Shown: in pieces, positions 39,772 to 50,995 of the stretch
Numbering within the stretch: the stretch's first letter is position 1
How the letters are laid out: every line of letters starts with the position of its first letter
Assembly: GCF_902459505.1 (NCBI RefSeq)
Contig: NC_047086.1
Coordinates: 113,759,670 to 113,823,669 of the forward strand
Reading direction: 5' to 3'
From: Geotrypetes seraphini
Taxonomy: Eukaryota > Chordata > Amphibia > Gymnophiona > Dermophiidae
Length of the DNA: 64,000 nucleotides
Notes under the pieces: generated by a model
Seen by the model: only the letters and a program-made list of their open reading frames with translations
What the model was told of the DNA's origin: nothing
The model's database searches: none
Position numbers and translations under genes: made by a program

Positions 39772-40150
39772 GAAAGAAGAATGCTAAAAAAAATCTTCAA
39801 AGATGTGATGTTGGCATACAAAACCCTTCACAACATGGCACCAGGCTATATGTCAACAAAACTCAATATGTACCAAATAGACCACTCTGCTCCCAGGAAA
39901 AATCATGCCTCCAAATACCATGCACTACATCGATCCTACTCCCATTTCCTACCAAATTGCTGGAATCAACTACCCCCGCAAACCAGATTTAAGAAAAGCA
40001 ATAAAAACATAGATATTCGCCAAACCCTAACCAGCCACCATATGTAAAAAAAAAAAAAAGCATATTGGAACCTGACTATACTGGACATTGTATTATAAAG
40101 ATGACACATTGTAACTGATGATTGTATATGAAGCATACTTAACCTGTAAA
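39772..40150 (+). mobile_element. L2/Rex-like LINE 3' end
   Basis: An open stretch encodes FKDVMLAYKTLHNMAPGYMS and later PNCWNQLPPQTRFKKS, the 'AYKALHG.APPYL ... WNSLP..IR' arrangement at the C-terminus of L2 and Rex-type RTs. It ends with an A run at 40047-40059 and an AT-rich tail. Confidence 0.5.
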
Positions 40151-41517
40151 CTATTGATTACATATTACACATGTATATAAGAACATAAGAAATGCCTTCT
40201 CCGGATCAGACCTAGGTCCATCTAGTCCGGCGATCCGCACACGCGGAGGCCCATTTAGGTAGTCCTTTATGGAGACCCAGATTTCCCATATCCCTCAATA
40301 TGATTAGCAAGAAGGTATGCATCCAACTTGCGTTTGAAACCCAGAACAGTAGTCTCCATCACAACCTCCTCCGGGAGAGCATTCCAAGTGCCCACCACTC
40401 GTTGTACGAAACAGAACTTTCCGACGTTAGTCCTGAACCTGCTGCCGCTCAATTTCAGGCTATGACCTCTTGTCTGTGTCACATCTGAAAATGTTAGTAA
40501 TGCTGATTCCTGGTCTATTTTGTCAAATCCTTTTAATATTTTAAAAGTCTCTATCATATCCCCTCGCAGTCTTCTCTTTTTGAGGGTGAACAGTCCCAGT
40601 TTCTCGAGGCGTTCTTTGTAGCTCAAATTCCCCAATCCTTTGACTAATTTTGTGGCTCTCCTCTGCACCCTCTCCAGCAGAGTTATATCCTTCTTAAGGT
40701 ATGGAGACCAGTGTTGGACACAGTATTCTAAGTGTGGTCTGACCATTGCTCTATAAAGTGGCATTATAACTTCTTCCGATCTACTCGTGATCCCCTTCTT
40801 AATCATGCCCAACATCCTGTTTGCTTTTTTCGCCGCCGCCGCACATTGAGCCAAAGGTTTTAGGGTTCTATCAATCACTATCCCCAGATCCTTTTCTTGT
40901 TCGCATTTGGTTAATGTTACCCCCATCATCCTATATTCATGTTCTTTGTTTTTCCTTCCCAGATGCATCACCTTGCATTTGTCTAAGTTAAAATTCATCT
41001 GCCACTTTTTCGCCCACGTTTCCAGCTGGTTGAGATCCTTCTGAAGATCCTCGCAGTCTCTTTGAGTGCCAACTGCCCGACATAATTTTGTATCATCTGC
41101 AAACTTGATTATATTGCATGTTGTTTCCTCTTCCAGGTCATTTATAAAAATACTGAACAAGATAGGCCCAAGAACCGAGCCCTGAGGCACGCCGCTAGTC
41201 ACTTTCACCCAATCTGAAAATTTCCCATTTATGCTCACCCTCTGCAATCTGTTTTCTAACCATTTGCTGATCCATCTGTGCACTTCTCCTCCTATTCCAT
41301 GACTTTGTAATTTACTCATGAGCCTTGCGTGCGGGACCTTGTCAAATGCCTTCTGGAAGTCCAAGTAAATTATGTCCACTGGATCTCCCCTATCCATTGG
41401 TTTGTTCACCTTGTCAAAGAATTGTAGTAAATTTGTCAAACATGACTTCCCTTTCCTGAAGCCGTGTTGACTAGCTCTTATCAGGTTGTGATTAGAGAGT
41501 TGCGTGGGGACAGAAAT

Positions 41518-41668
41518 CCCACCCGTCCCCGCCAAAATCCCACCCGTCCCCGTGAGGAATCCCTCCGTCCCCACCCGTCCCCGTGAGAAATCCCTCCGTC
41601 CCCACCCGTCCCCGCGAGGAATCCCCTCCGTCCCCACCCGTCCCCGCGAGGAATCCCCTCCGTCACCA
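41518..41668. repeat. Left subterminal tandem repeats of the hAT
   Basis: Four to five copies of a unit near 32 bp built from CCCTCCGTCCCCACCCGTCC and CCGCGAGGAAT. Such subterminal arrays are usual transposase-binding regions in hAT elements; that role here is an inference. The minus-strand reading frame through them is a low-complexity Gly/Arg repeat. Confidence 0.75.
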
Positions 41669-42239
41669 TCCTTCCCTATAAACTTCAGAAATAGTTATTT
41701 TATTTAATTATGCTACTGAATTAAAGGCTCTGGTAGAGACCCATTTACAAATAAGCAAAGAGACTTTATTAATTTGGAAATATTAATTGGGAAGAATACA
41801 TACTTTGTAAATGGGTTTCTACCAGAACCTCTAATGTAAATATAAAATATAAATACTCAGCTGATGAGAACCCATAAACTGTCAGCTGTGGACTTCCTTT
41901 GCAGTTGGCCGGGGGTCCCTTTTGCCAAGCTTGACAGGCAGCAGTAGCGTCCCTGAGTCACAGATGCTGGCACCTCAGTGGCTCATGGATGCTGCCAGCG
42001 ACTGCTACGCTTGGTGGAGGGGAGTTCTGGTCATCTCTAGAGGAGGTCCTCTGCTGGCGGTGCTTGGAGATCCCCACCAGTCACAGCAAGGGTCAACAAG
42101 TACTTCAACACTGTAGAAATAAAACCAGAAATGCATTTCCTTTTCTTTTGAACACAAAACAAAGACATCTGCCATATACATTTCCCAAAGCTAACATATT
42201 TTAGTCAATAAATTCCGTTTTTTACCTTTGTTGTCTGGA

Positions 42240-43420
42240 GACTTATTTTTCCATAAAGTTGGACCCAGTTTCTTTTTTCCGCTTTCCCATCTTCTGTAAA
42301 TTCTTCTGTTGCTGTCCATTGGTTCCCCCTACCATGGTCCAGCATTTATCTCTTTCTCATCTTTCGTGCCTGCCCACCAGCCCCATGCCCAACATTTCTC
42401 CTTCTATCACCCCTCTCCAACACTATGCCACATCTCTCCCTCCATTCCCTTCACCACTGTCCAATATTCCTCCCTCTTGCATCCCTTTCAATCTGTCCCA
42501 TTGTTCCCTTGCCACATTTCTCACTCTCATCTTTTTCTTCCCTATCACATTCTGTACCTTCCTCCCTACGACCAAAAATTCTCCTCTTTCTTCCATTTGC
42601 CGTGTGTACACAACCATCTGTCTTTCCTACTCATTGACACACCCACACCCAATTCTCTCTTTCTATTCCCTCCCCCACTTCAGCATCTCTTTCCCTCCCT
42701 TCCTCTCTCCCCAGTTCATGACTTCTGTGTCCAAAAATGCACTACCTTCCACCACTTCATTCGAGTCCAGATAACAGCAGGGATTGGAGGCAGCCTGCAG
42801 CAAGCCATATGTAGCCGACCCAGAAGTCTTCCCCCGAAGTCAGAGCTGACATCGGAGGGAAGGCTTTGCATCAGTCTGGCGGTGCCTGAGGTGTCAGGTG
42901 GGAGGGGGTAGATACTGGATGTAGGAGGTGAGAGGAGACAGACTGTAGATAGAAATGGGGAGGGATCAGACACACTGAATGAAAGGGGAAAGATAAGACA
43001 AGCTGGAATGCCTGGGGAGAGAGAAAAAGACAGATGATGGATGTAAAGAAAAGGAGAGGGGAGGAAGACATTGAATGGAAAGGAGGAGAAGGGGAGGATA
43101 CGGATGGAAGGGAGGAAAGAGAAAGATGGAGCAGACACTGAATAGAAGGGGGAGAAAGAGAAATGAAGCAGATGCTGGGCTGAAAGGGGGGGGGAAAGAT
43201 GGGCAGATGGTGGATGGAAGGGGGAGAAAGAAGGGTGGATGATGGATGGGATGACAGAGGGGGCAGAAAGGAGGAAGAGAGGAGACAGATCAGATGCTGG
43301 GCAGAAGCAGCAGACAGAGGGGCAGATGCTGAATGGAAAGAGGAGGAGGGGCAGATGCTGGATGGAAAGGGACCTCAGGTCAGCAAGTCTACATGGGTCC
43401 AAATGGTGCCACACAGCCTG
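42240..43420. repeat. Pyrimidine-rich to purine-rich asymmetric block
   Basis: 42300-42720 is C/T-rich (CATCTCTCCCTCC words), and 42900-43380 is G/A-rich (GATGCTGGATGGAAAGG words repeated). The two are loosely inverted relative to each other around a palindromic centre near 42800-42890. Long reading frames on both strands here are composition artefacts. Similar blocks occur at 7370-7840 and 11890-12540. Confidence 0.55.
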
Positions 43421-43682
43421 GTCCCTGCTAGGTTTTCTTCCCCTAGATTGGAACAGACTGTGCTTTTGCCAGCAGAGGCAGAGTGGTGAGGCGCAAACTA
43501 GCCCCCCTCTCCACCCCACCCCACCCCACAAGTGTCCTCCACCCAGAACAGGACCGAATCTGGGTTCCCAGTGGCTGAGCAGTGAGCCTACCAAGGCATC
43601 CCCTACCGAGAATGGAACCAACTCTGCATTCCCGGCCTTTGTATGAGGGAGGTCAGTTGCCCCAGAGTAAGAAGACTTAGAG

Positions 43683-45536
43683 CAGGGGTGCCCACACTTT
43701 ATGGGCTTGTGAGCTACTTTTATAATAATTAAGTCAAAATGATCTACCAACAATAAAATAAAAAAAAAAACACAAAGCACAATGAAAGGCAGAGAAAATG
43801 TTAATTATTCATATTCCGGGTTTTTTCAAAGAGGTCACGGCAGATGACTCTATGCAATGTCACCTCGGTAACAAAATTCAAAAATAGACAAATACACCCC
43901 CTCCCTTTTTACTAAACCACAATAGTAGGTTTTAGCACAGGGAGTTACGCTGAATGCCTCACGCTGCTCTCAATGCTCATAGGCTCCCTGCGCTAAAAAA
44001 CGATATTGCGTTTTAGTAAAAGGGAGCCATAGTGCAAAATATAGACAGCAGATATAAATTCTCAAAACAGACACATTTTGATCACTAAATTGAAAATAAA
44101 ATCATTTTTCCTACCTTTGCTGTTTGGTGATTTCATGAGTCTCTGGTTGCACTTTCTTCTTCTGACTATGCATCCAATCTTTCTTCCTTTCTTTCAGCCT
44201 CCTGTATGTTTCCTCTCCTCCAGACCTCATTCTCTCCCCCAACTTTTTATTTCTGTCTCCCTGTTCCCCCTTCTTTCTGTCTCCCTGTCTGCCCCCTTTC
44301 TTTCTTTCTCCGTGCCCTCCCCCAAGCCACTCGGTTTGCTGCCACCGCCATCGGGGAATAGCCCCCAAGCCACTGCTGTCCCAAGCTTTCCCTGCAGAAG
44401 CGTCGCGCTGACCAGCATTCCGCTCCCTGACGTCAATTCTGATGTAGGAGAGGAAGTTCCGGGCCAACAAGGCATTTCTCCTCATTCCATCCAGCCTGAG
44501 CCCCTTCTCTCCTTGATCCAGCATTTCCCTTCTGTGTTTGTCAGAATTACCATTCCACCTATTTTCCAGCATCACCCTTCTTTGTGTCCATCTCACCTAT
44601 ATCCCTATCTCACCACTTTTTCAGAATCTTCATTTGTCTCTGTCCTTGTCTTTACCCCATGTTCACCATTTGCCCTTTCAATGTCTTTATCTCCCCCCCC
44701 CCCCCACTTTTTCAGCATTACTTCTATGTCTCTATTTCACCTCCTCTTCATGTCCCCTCTGTATCTCTATCCTTATTCAGTAGGTCCTGCTTACCCTTTC
44801 TCTTCTTTGTGTCACTATCTCCATTTTCAGCTTTCCCCCCTTTTCCTTTGTTACTGCACCCGGTAGCCAGAATCTTTCCACCCTCCCTCCACTCCGGCCC
44901 AGCCCAGTATGAAATATTTCCTTTTGTTTCCCTCCCCTCTCTCTTTCTCTTCTCCTCCCTCACCCACGAGTCCTGCATCTGGCCCTCTCCCTTCTACCTG
45001 CACCTGGCAACACCACCCTGCTCCGCGGCTCTCTTCAGCAACTCGTCAGCAGCGGTGATCAAGACAAGCTGCCGACATCGAGGCCTTCCCTCTACGAGTC
45101 CCGCCTTTGTGGAAAAAGGAAGTTGAAACAAGCGGGACTCGCAGAGGGTAGGCCCCGACGTCAGAAGCTTGTGTCGATTGCTGCTGCTGAGTTGCCGAAG
45201 AGAGCCGCGGAGCAGGGGGTGTGGCCAGAAGCAAGTAGAAGGGAGAGGGAGATAGGAAGGCTGTAGAAGCTACGGAGCATGACACCGACCGTGGCCAGGA
45301 TGATTTCTTTTTTAGGCTGCTGCTGCTGCTGCCGCTGCCACCCCCCACCCGAAATGACAAAAACAACCTAATGCCCGCGTCGGCGTCTTTGACGTCGGGG
45401 AGAGGAAGGCTGATAGGCCCGGTAGATCGGGACGGCAACACGAGTCTATCACGGAGCCCGAGATGGGCTCTGCGATCGACTCGCGTTACCTTCCTGAACT
45501 ACCGGTTGATTGCGATCGACGTATTGGGCACCCCTG
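43683..45536. mobile_element. Second hAT (1,854 bp) nested in the first, exact 8-bp duplication
   Basis: Flanked by ACTTAGAG at 43675-43682 and 45537-45544. It begins CAGGGGTGCCCACAC and ends TTGGGCACCCCTG, an inverted repeat. Inner sequence near the right end (GATTGCGATCGACG) is the form known from hAT elements with CAGGGGTGCCC ends. Bases 43825-44180 match 11690-11890. It contains a C/T-rich core and a palindrome at about 45065-45160. No transposase was recognised. Confidence 0.85.
43895..44028. mobile_element. Palindromic MITE nested in the second hAT
   Basis: The left CTCCCTTTTTACTAAACC and right TTTTAGTAAAAGGGAG are inverted, with CTCCCTGCGCTAAAA inside. The homologous hAT at 11745-11770 lacks these 134 bases (it reads ACAAATATAGTACAAAATAT straight through), which gives an empty site and confirms insertion. 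It is related to the MITEs at 53993 and 51931. Confidence 0.75.
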
Positions 45537-45561
45537 ACTTAGAGCCATAGCGCATGAGAGA

Positions 45562-45873
45562 GACTCCCACGGGGATGAAAACAGCTTACCTAAATTCTGG
45601 CGATGCAGGCATGCAGCTTACAAGTCCGGCGTCGCGGCAGGAAATAGCCATGCTGAGCAGTGAGCTCAGCACGTACACAGATGAAAGCCTTGCTTGCTGA
45701 TTGGTCCGGCGGCACGGCGGGGCCGCCGGACCAATCAGCAAGCAAGGCTTTCATCTGTGTACGTGCTGAGCTCACTGCTCAGCATGGCTATTTCCCGCCG
45801 CGACGCCGGACTTGTAAGCTGCATGCCTGCATCGCCAGAATTTAGGTAGGCTGTTTTCATCCCCGTGGGAGTC
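45562..45873. repeat. 312-bp near-perfect palindrome
   Basis: Arms of about 152 bases meet around an 8-base loop at 45714-45721. The left reads GACTCCCACGGGGATGAAAA ... GATTGGTCCGGCGGC and the right is its inverse, with only a handful of mismatches. Both arms encode the same 61-codon frame (MSSARTQMKALLADWSGG...), once on each strand, which is a consequence of the symmetry rather than evidence of a gene. It lies just inside the right end of the 4.5-kb hAT. Confidence 0.9.
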
Positions 45874-45985
45874 CCGTGGCCAGGGGGTGTCCCCGTGGGA
45901 GTCCCGTGGGTCAGGGGGGCATCCCCGTGGGAGTCCTGTGGGCCAGGGGGCGTCCCCGTGGGTGTCCCATGGGCCAGGGGGGGAA
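45861..45985. repeat. Right subterminal tandem repeats of the hAT
   Basis: Four units of about 30 bp, each CCCCGTGGGAGTCCCGTGGG followed by a CAGGGGG stretch. The same words occur at 23840-23950 in the smaller family member. Confidence 0.75.
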
Positions 45986-48036
45986 CCCAAGGGACCCACA
46001 GGATCCCCGCGATCCCCGTTCCCGTGCAGACCTCTAGTTGTGATCCTCTAAGTGCTCTACAATGGTATCTTTAATTAGTCCTTCAATTATCTTTCCCGGA
46101 ACTGAGGTGAGACTCACAGGTCTGTAGTTTCCTGGTTCCCCTCTTGTTCCTTTTTTGAAAATTGGGATGACAGTTGCTATCCTCCAGTCGTCTGGTATTT
46201 GCCTGGTTTTTATTGACATGTTGGCCAAGGATTGTAATAGTTCCCCAATTTCTACCTTAAGTTCCTTTAATACTCTTGGGTGAATTCCATCCGGTCCAGG
46301 GGATTTATCACTTTTTAGTTTGTCAATCTGGAAGTATACCTTGTCCAACTCCACATTTACTGATGTTAGGCTTTCCTCAATGTTGCGGGTGAATATATGC
46401 CCTGTGTCTGGCATTGTTGTTGTGTCCTCGTTCGTGAAGACAGAAGCAAAGAATGAATTTAGCTTATCGGCTACCTGTTTGTCTTCTTTAATTGCCCCTT
46501 TCCTTCCTTGAGAGGGCCCACTGCCTTTAATTGCCCCTTTCCTTCGTTGAGAGGGCCCACTGCCTCTCTTGCTGGTTTCTTTCCTTTCACATATCTAAAA
46601 AAGGGTTTGAAGTTTTTTGCTTCTTGGGCTATCTTTTCTTCATAGATATTTTTTGCGTCCCTTACAACTTTATGACATTTTTTCTGGTCTGTTTTGTGAC
46701 ATTTCCAGGCCTCCGCAGTTTTTTCCCGTTTCCATTTTTTAAACGAGTTCCTCTTCTCCCTCACAGCATCCTTCACCTCTTTGGATAACCAAGCTGGTTC
46801 ACCTTTTTTCCTTTTTCGCCTTCCTTTGGATATCCTTGGTATGTAAAGATTCTGTGCTTCTGTGATGGTTTTTTTCAGCAGAGACCATGCTTGATCAACG
46901 GTTTGGATTTTTGCTTTTCCCTTCCTCAGCTGTTTTCTAACCATGGTTCTCATACTTTCATAATTTCCTTTCTTGAAATTAAAGGTTGTGGCTTTAGTCC
47001 TGATTGGTTTCCCCTTACCGATGCAAATGGTAAAGTTGATCATATTATGATCGCTTGTCTCCAACGGGGCTGTTACCTCTACATCTGCTGTCCTTCCAGT
47101 AATACCATTTATGACCAAGTCCAGGATTGCGCTGCCCCTAGTCGGTTCTCTTACCATTTGTTCAAGGAGGCAATCTCCTATCAGTTCCAGGAATTTTGTC
47201 TCTCTGACGCAGATTGACGTTCCCAGTTTCCAGTTTATCCCCGGAAAGTTGAAGTCCCCCATGATCGTCACATTTCCCGATTTACATCCATAGTTAATTT
47301 CTTCCATCATTGCTTTGTCGATTTGCTCAGACTGTCTCGGGGGTCGATAATAGAGGCCAATTTTTGTGTCTGCTTCTTTTTGTCCAGGAATCTTTATCCA
47401 GAGGGACTCTAGTTTACCATCTACTTCCGACTCTCCTTCTCTGTTAGACTCTATGTCCTCATGGACATACAGGGCAATACCTCCCCCTTTTTGCCCAGTC
47501 CTATCCCTTCTGTAAAGTTTATATCCTTGCAATGCCGTGTCCCATTCATTATCTTCATTCCACCATGTTTCCGTTATTCCTATGATATCCAGTTGCTTTC
47601 TTTTTGCTAGTTCTTCCAGTTCGCCCATTTTATTTCCTAAGCTTCTGGCATTCATATACATACATTTAAGTTCTGATCGTGCTAATTCCCTGGATTTAGT
47701 GGTCCTCACATCCCTTCTTTTATCCATTTGATCATTTTCGTTACCTCTTGTAGATTCATTATGTTCCTCCTCTATATCTGTTCTGTTGCTTGAAGTTTCC
47801 TCCTCAGGATATCCTGGTGTCCGGGCCATCGACAGGTTGTCGACTGTTGGCTCTCCCCTGATCTTTAGTTTAAAGCCCTCTCAATGGACTTCTTCATGTT
47901 CTCAGCCAGGACTCTCGCTCCCTGTTTGGTGAGGTGTAGGCCGTCCTTTCTATAGTACCTGCTTTTTCCCCAGAATGTTGTCCAATTTCGTACGAAGTCG
48001 AAACCCTCATCGTCGCACCATCGCCTCATCCAAGCG

Positions 48037-48729
48037 TTAACCTGTAACCCATTCTGAGCTCTATGGGAAGAACAAGATAGAAAACAAATTAAATAAATAA
48101 ATGAGGGAATTCAAGAAATGGTGCTGAAAAATTGATGCCAAAAAAATTTGAGCTGGTTATAGGATAGTATCCGGCATGGATCCCACGCCTAGCTTTTGGG
48201 TGCTAAAAATGCCTGCTAAAAGCAGGTGAAAATGCCAGTGCCCAACTTAGGCACACTTTGGGCAAATTCTGTAAATCTGCATGCAATTGTTTTTGGAATG
48301 CCCCGATGCCTCTGGCTCCACCCACTTTTCAGAGATGTGCAATTGAAGTTAGTCACCATGCTTTATAGAATAACATTCATTGAAATGCAGACTGCCAATT
48401 AACATCAACAATTGGTTATCAGTACCCAATTATTGATGCTTCCAAGCTTAGTCAATTTATTTGTGTGCATCTCTTGGTTATGTTTGAAAATTTGGGCAAA
48501 ATATATAGAATCAGACTGAATAGGTTATGTGGTCTTTATCTTCCATTCTCTGCTTTCCTATAGAAAAGCAGTGAATGATAGAAGGGCTTTTTTATATTTA
48601 ATTATATCTTTCTTAAAATTTTTAGGTGAAAAGTAATAAAATATAATATATGAATGAATAGCATGTGATCATCTGGGGTTTGGCAATCATAAGATTTTTT
48701 TACTTTTTATTTTGTAATAAAAAAAATCT
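48037..48729. other. Intergenic; SINE tail and MITE remains
   Basis: 48038-48105 (CCTGTAACCCATTCTGAGCT ... AATAAATAAATGA) matches the 3' part of the SINE at 17395-17632. 48110-48480 carries GTGCTAAAAATGCC and TTTATAGAATAACATTC words typical of eroded MITEs. No gene is supported. Confidence 0.4.
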
Positions 48730-48759
48730 ATAAATTGAATATTCATACATCATTACAGA

Positions 48760-49720
48760 TTAGATACTCAGAGGGTCATTTTCAAAAAGGATGTCTAAGT
48801 CCAACTTGGTTGTTTTCCACTAAACGTTCAGAGATGGAAGCACAGAAACAACCATTTTCAAAAGCTGAACTGCTAGACATTCCCCCCCCCCCCCAATTTT
48901 TTTTGAAAATCGCCTACTTGGATATCTACACCAATAGAACGTCCAAGCCTTAGGATGCCTATCTTTATACCCCATTTCCTTTTTTTTTATTTAGTAATTT
49001 CAATTATATATATCAAGTATAGATATACAAGAAAAGAATAACATTGGTGAAACATATTTTACAATAAATATTACAAATAGAAAGAAATTAATTCTAAAGT
49101 CCACTTTAAGGATAGATTTGCGAGGATAAACTAAAAGTAAATAATTCCTGATGGCAATCCAGTTAGCATCCTAACTATAAACATTGAGATCCATTTTCTG
49201 TTTTAATTACCCATTTTTCATGTTCCATTAGAAATTTTTCCAAATTGGAATGATCAAAAAATATGAATTGTTTACCCCGATACTGTAAAATATATCTACA
49301 GGGAAAATGCAGGAAAAAAAAGTTGATCCAATAGCCAAACCCTTGAATTTCAGGGCCAAGAACTGTTTCCTACATTCCTGAGTGGCTCTTATTACATCTG
49401 GAAAAGTTTGAATTGGCTGCCTGCAAAAAAACCCCAACAAATTTTATAGCCCATTTTCAACCACAGACATGTCCAAGTTGGAAAACATCTAAATCCAGGC
49501 CATTTGGACATGGGAATGGCTATCATTGTAATAGATTGGCCCCAGAGACATGTCAACAGAACAGTGGGACACCTTAGAGGGCACTGCTGTGAAGTTCACA
49601 TAAAGGGTGCCAGAAGTATATCTCACCATAACTCCTTTAGAATTTATGGTGAGACTGCCAAAATTCCCCCAAAACCTACAATACACACCTGTTTAGCACC
49701 CCAATAGCCTTTATGGTTAC
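48760..49720. repeat. Diverged DNA-transposon-like repeat split by an L1-like insertion
   Basis: The flanks 48760-48977 (GGTCATTTTCAAAAAGGATG, TCTAAGTCCAACTTGG) and 49443-49720 (CCCATTTTCAACCACAGACA, TGTCCAAGTTGGAAAAC) have matching words and continue into each other once the L1-like piece is removed. No superfamily could be assigned. Confidence 0.4.
48978..49442 (-). mobile_element. L1/Tx1-like LINE, 5'-truncated, minus strand
   Basis: Flanked by TTTATACCCCATTT (48964-48977) and TTTATAGCCCATTT (49443-49456), one mismatch in 14. The minus-strand tail is an A run (T run at 48979-48988). It encodes the ORF1 C-terminus IQTFPDVIRATQECRKQFLA, the same domain as FPDVSRETQKRRREF at 35.6 kb, with frame breaks after it. 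Confidence 0.75.
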
Positions 49721-49934
49721 AGATGGTACCTATATACTACTTATTTCTATTGTGCTACTACACACATGCAGCACTGTACATCAAAACATAGAAGTGATGG
49801 TCCCTGCTCAAAAGAACTTAAAATAGTAGTATAGTAGGGGTTTGGTGGCCTCATGCTTTCCACTATAAATGTAGCAGATAGAGTGGCTCCTCCTCTCTAT
49901 GGTTCACTACCTCATCCACCAGGTTACTTAAGAC

Positions 49935-50765
49935 ACCCGTTTGATGCTACCAAGTGCTGCTATTCTAGAGCACTCAAGCAAAGTTCTGGGAATCATCATT
50001 GACTCTACACTGTCTTTCAACGATCACCTCAACTCCTTGGTAAAAAAAATGCTTTTTCAATCTTCACATGTTAAGGAAAGTAAGATCCTGCTTCCACCAA
50101 CAACACTTCGCTGTCCTCGTTCAATCCATTATTCTATCCAGACTGGATTACTGCAACTCCATCTACTTAAGCCTAACAAAGAAAAGTCTTCTCAGACTTC
50201 AGCGGATTCAGAACACCGCGGCTAAACTAATCTTCGCAAAAAGCAAATTCGACCGCGTCTCCCCGCTTCTGTCTAAGCTTCACTGGCTCCCAGTTAGCCT
50301 CAGGGTTCACTACAAATGCACTTGTCTAGCCTTCAAATCTCTACACGGCATCCTTCCTCCCCTTTTTCCACTATCTTGGCTCTCCCCAAATCCTAACTCC
50401 ACCAGATCCACTCAAAAATTCAAACTATCCTTCCCCTCTTTAAAAGGTAAATCCCATACAGGAAAACTTGGGACATCCCTCCTCTTCAGGATCACCGAGC
50501 TGTGGAACAGCTTTACTGCCCCTCTTCGGAGTTCGACCTCCCTCCAACGCTTCCGAAAACATTTGAAAACTTGGCTTTTCTCTAAAATGTAACTACGCCC
50601 TCCCTCTCCATTATACTAAGTCCCCTCTTTCTTTTTTACTAAGCCCTTCTTCTTTCCATTGGAGTGTCTTTCTATATTAATTCCTGTAAACCGTGTTGAG
50701 CTCCACTTCTGTGGAGATGATGCGGTATACAAACTTAAGGTTTAGTTTAGTTTAGTTTAGAGACA
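49935..50765 (+). mobile_element. L2-like LINE 3' half with (TTTAG)n tail
   Basis: An upstream frame gives VLGIIIDSTLSFNDHLNSLV. After one frameshift a 174-codon frame (50068-50592) gives SRLDYCNSIYLSLTKKSLLR, LQRIQNTAAKLIF, LHWLPVSLRVHYKCTCLAFK, SLHGILPPLFP and LFRITELWNSFTAPLR, the classic L2 RT C-terminus. The 3' end is CCTGTAAACCGTGTTGAGCT and the tail GGTTTAGTTTAGTTTAG at 50742-50760. The frame is open to its natural stop, so it is a fairly young truncated copy. Confidence 0.85.
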
Positions 50766-50854
50766 GGTATGTACTCTTTTTCTTTCAGATTTTTGGGTGG
50801 TGCGAGAAGGGTTAGCATTGGTGGAATGTGGAGCAGTCATACCTTCATGTATCC

Positions 50855-50995
50855 AGTGGTTATTTTTTATTTAAATATTTATAACCTGCATATCCAACAC
50901 ATCTAAGCAGGTAGTAGTATCATAAATAATAAAATAGAACTGATACAAGCAAAACACACAAACATACAACCAAACACTACAAACAGCCAGCCTAG
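50855..50995 (-). mobile_element. Possible minus-strand retroposon tail
   Basis: TTTTTTATTTAAATATTTAT, then AACCTGCATATCCAACA, is the inverse of an A-rich tail similar to those at 30960 and 33000. It is unclassified. Confidence 0.3.

Larger units (their letters stand above)
41493..46036. mobile_element. hAT-type element (4,544 bp) inserted in CR1, exact 8-bp duplication
   Basis: Flanked by GTTGTGAT at 41485-41492 and 46037-46044. Ends TAGAGAGTTGCGTGGGGAC and, inverted, TAGAGGTCTGCACGGGAAC match those of the small element at 23536-23996. Left subterminal repeats (41520-41665, CCACCCGTCCCCGCGAGGAA) and right ones (45861-45985, CCCCGTGGGAGTCCCGTGG) are tandem. The interior holds a pyrimidine/purine-rich region (42240-43420), a second hAT (43683-45536) and a long palindrome (45562-45873). 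No transposase was recognised. Confidence 0.88.
40178..48036 (-). mobile_element. CR1 LINE with ORF1 end and nearly whole ORF2, split by a 4.5-kb hAT
   Basis: Minus strand, in pieces 48036-46045 and 41492-40178. It begins inside ORF1 with the esterase-like end (WMRRWCDDEGFDFV, YYRKDGLHLTKQGARVLAEN), then ORF2 from the ATG at 47829. The endonuclease follows: MYMNARSLGNKMGEL, DIIGITETWWNED, VTIMGDFNFPGINW, ETSDHNMI. The RT begins with SDKSPGPDGIHPRVL and FKKGTRGEPGNYRPVSL, breaks at DHN, and resumes with ASQHGFRKGKSCLTNLL, SGVPQGSVLGPILF and KFADDTKL to the end. There is one frameshift near 46470 and a 39-bp in-frame duplication at 46492-46569. The octamer tail is at 40181-40190. Few breaks and a long RT frame make it one of the younger CR1 copies. 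Confidence 0.9.

Noticed and set aside
40267-41637. 456-codon frame as a host reverse-transcriptase gene
   Set aside because: It is CR1 ORF2 read from within the inserted hAT end (first ~45 codons are the tandem Gly/Arg repeats) into the RT; the rest of ORF2 is at 46-47.8 kb.
41518-41668. CRISPR-like regular repeats
   Set aside because: The units are adjacent without unique spacers, inside a eukaryotic hAT element; they are subterminal tandem repeats.
42716-43780. 354-codon minus-strand frame
   Set aside because: Low-complexity Ser/Pro/Phe/Leu translation of a purine-rich tract inside a hAT, running across a second element's boundary. There is no domain and it overlaps frames on the other strand.
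45590-45845. Two 61-codon genes in opposite orientation
   Set aside because: The identical peptides are forced by palindrome symmetry; there is no other sign of coding.
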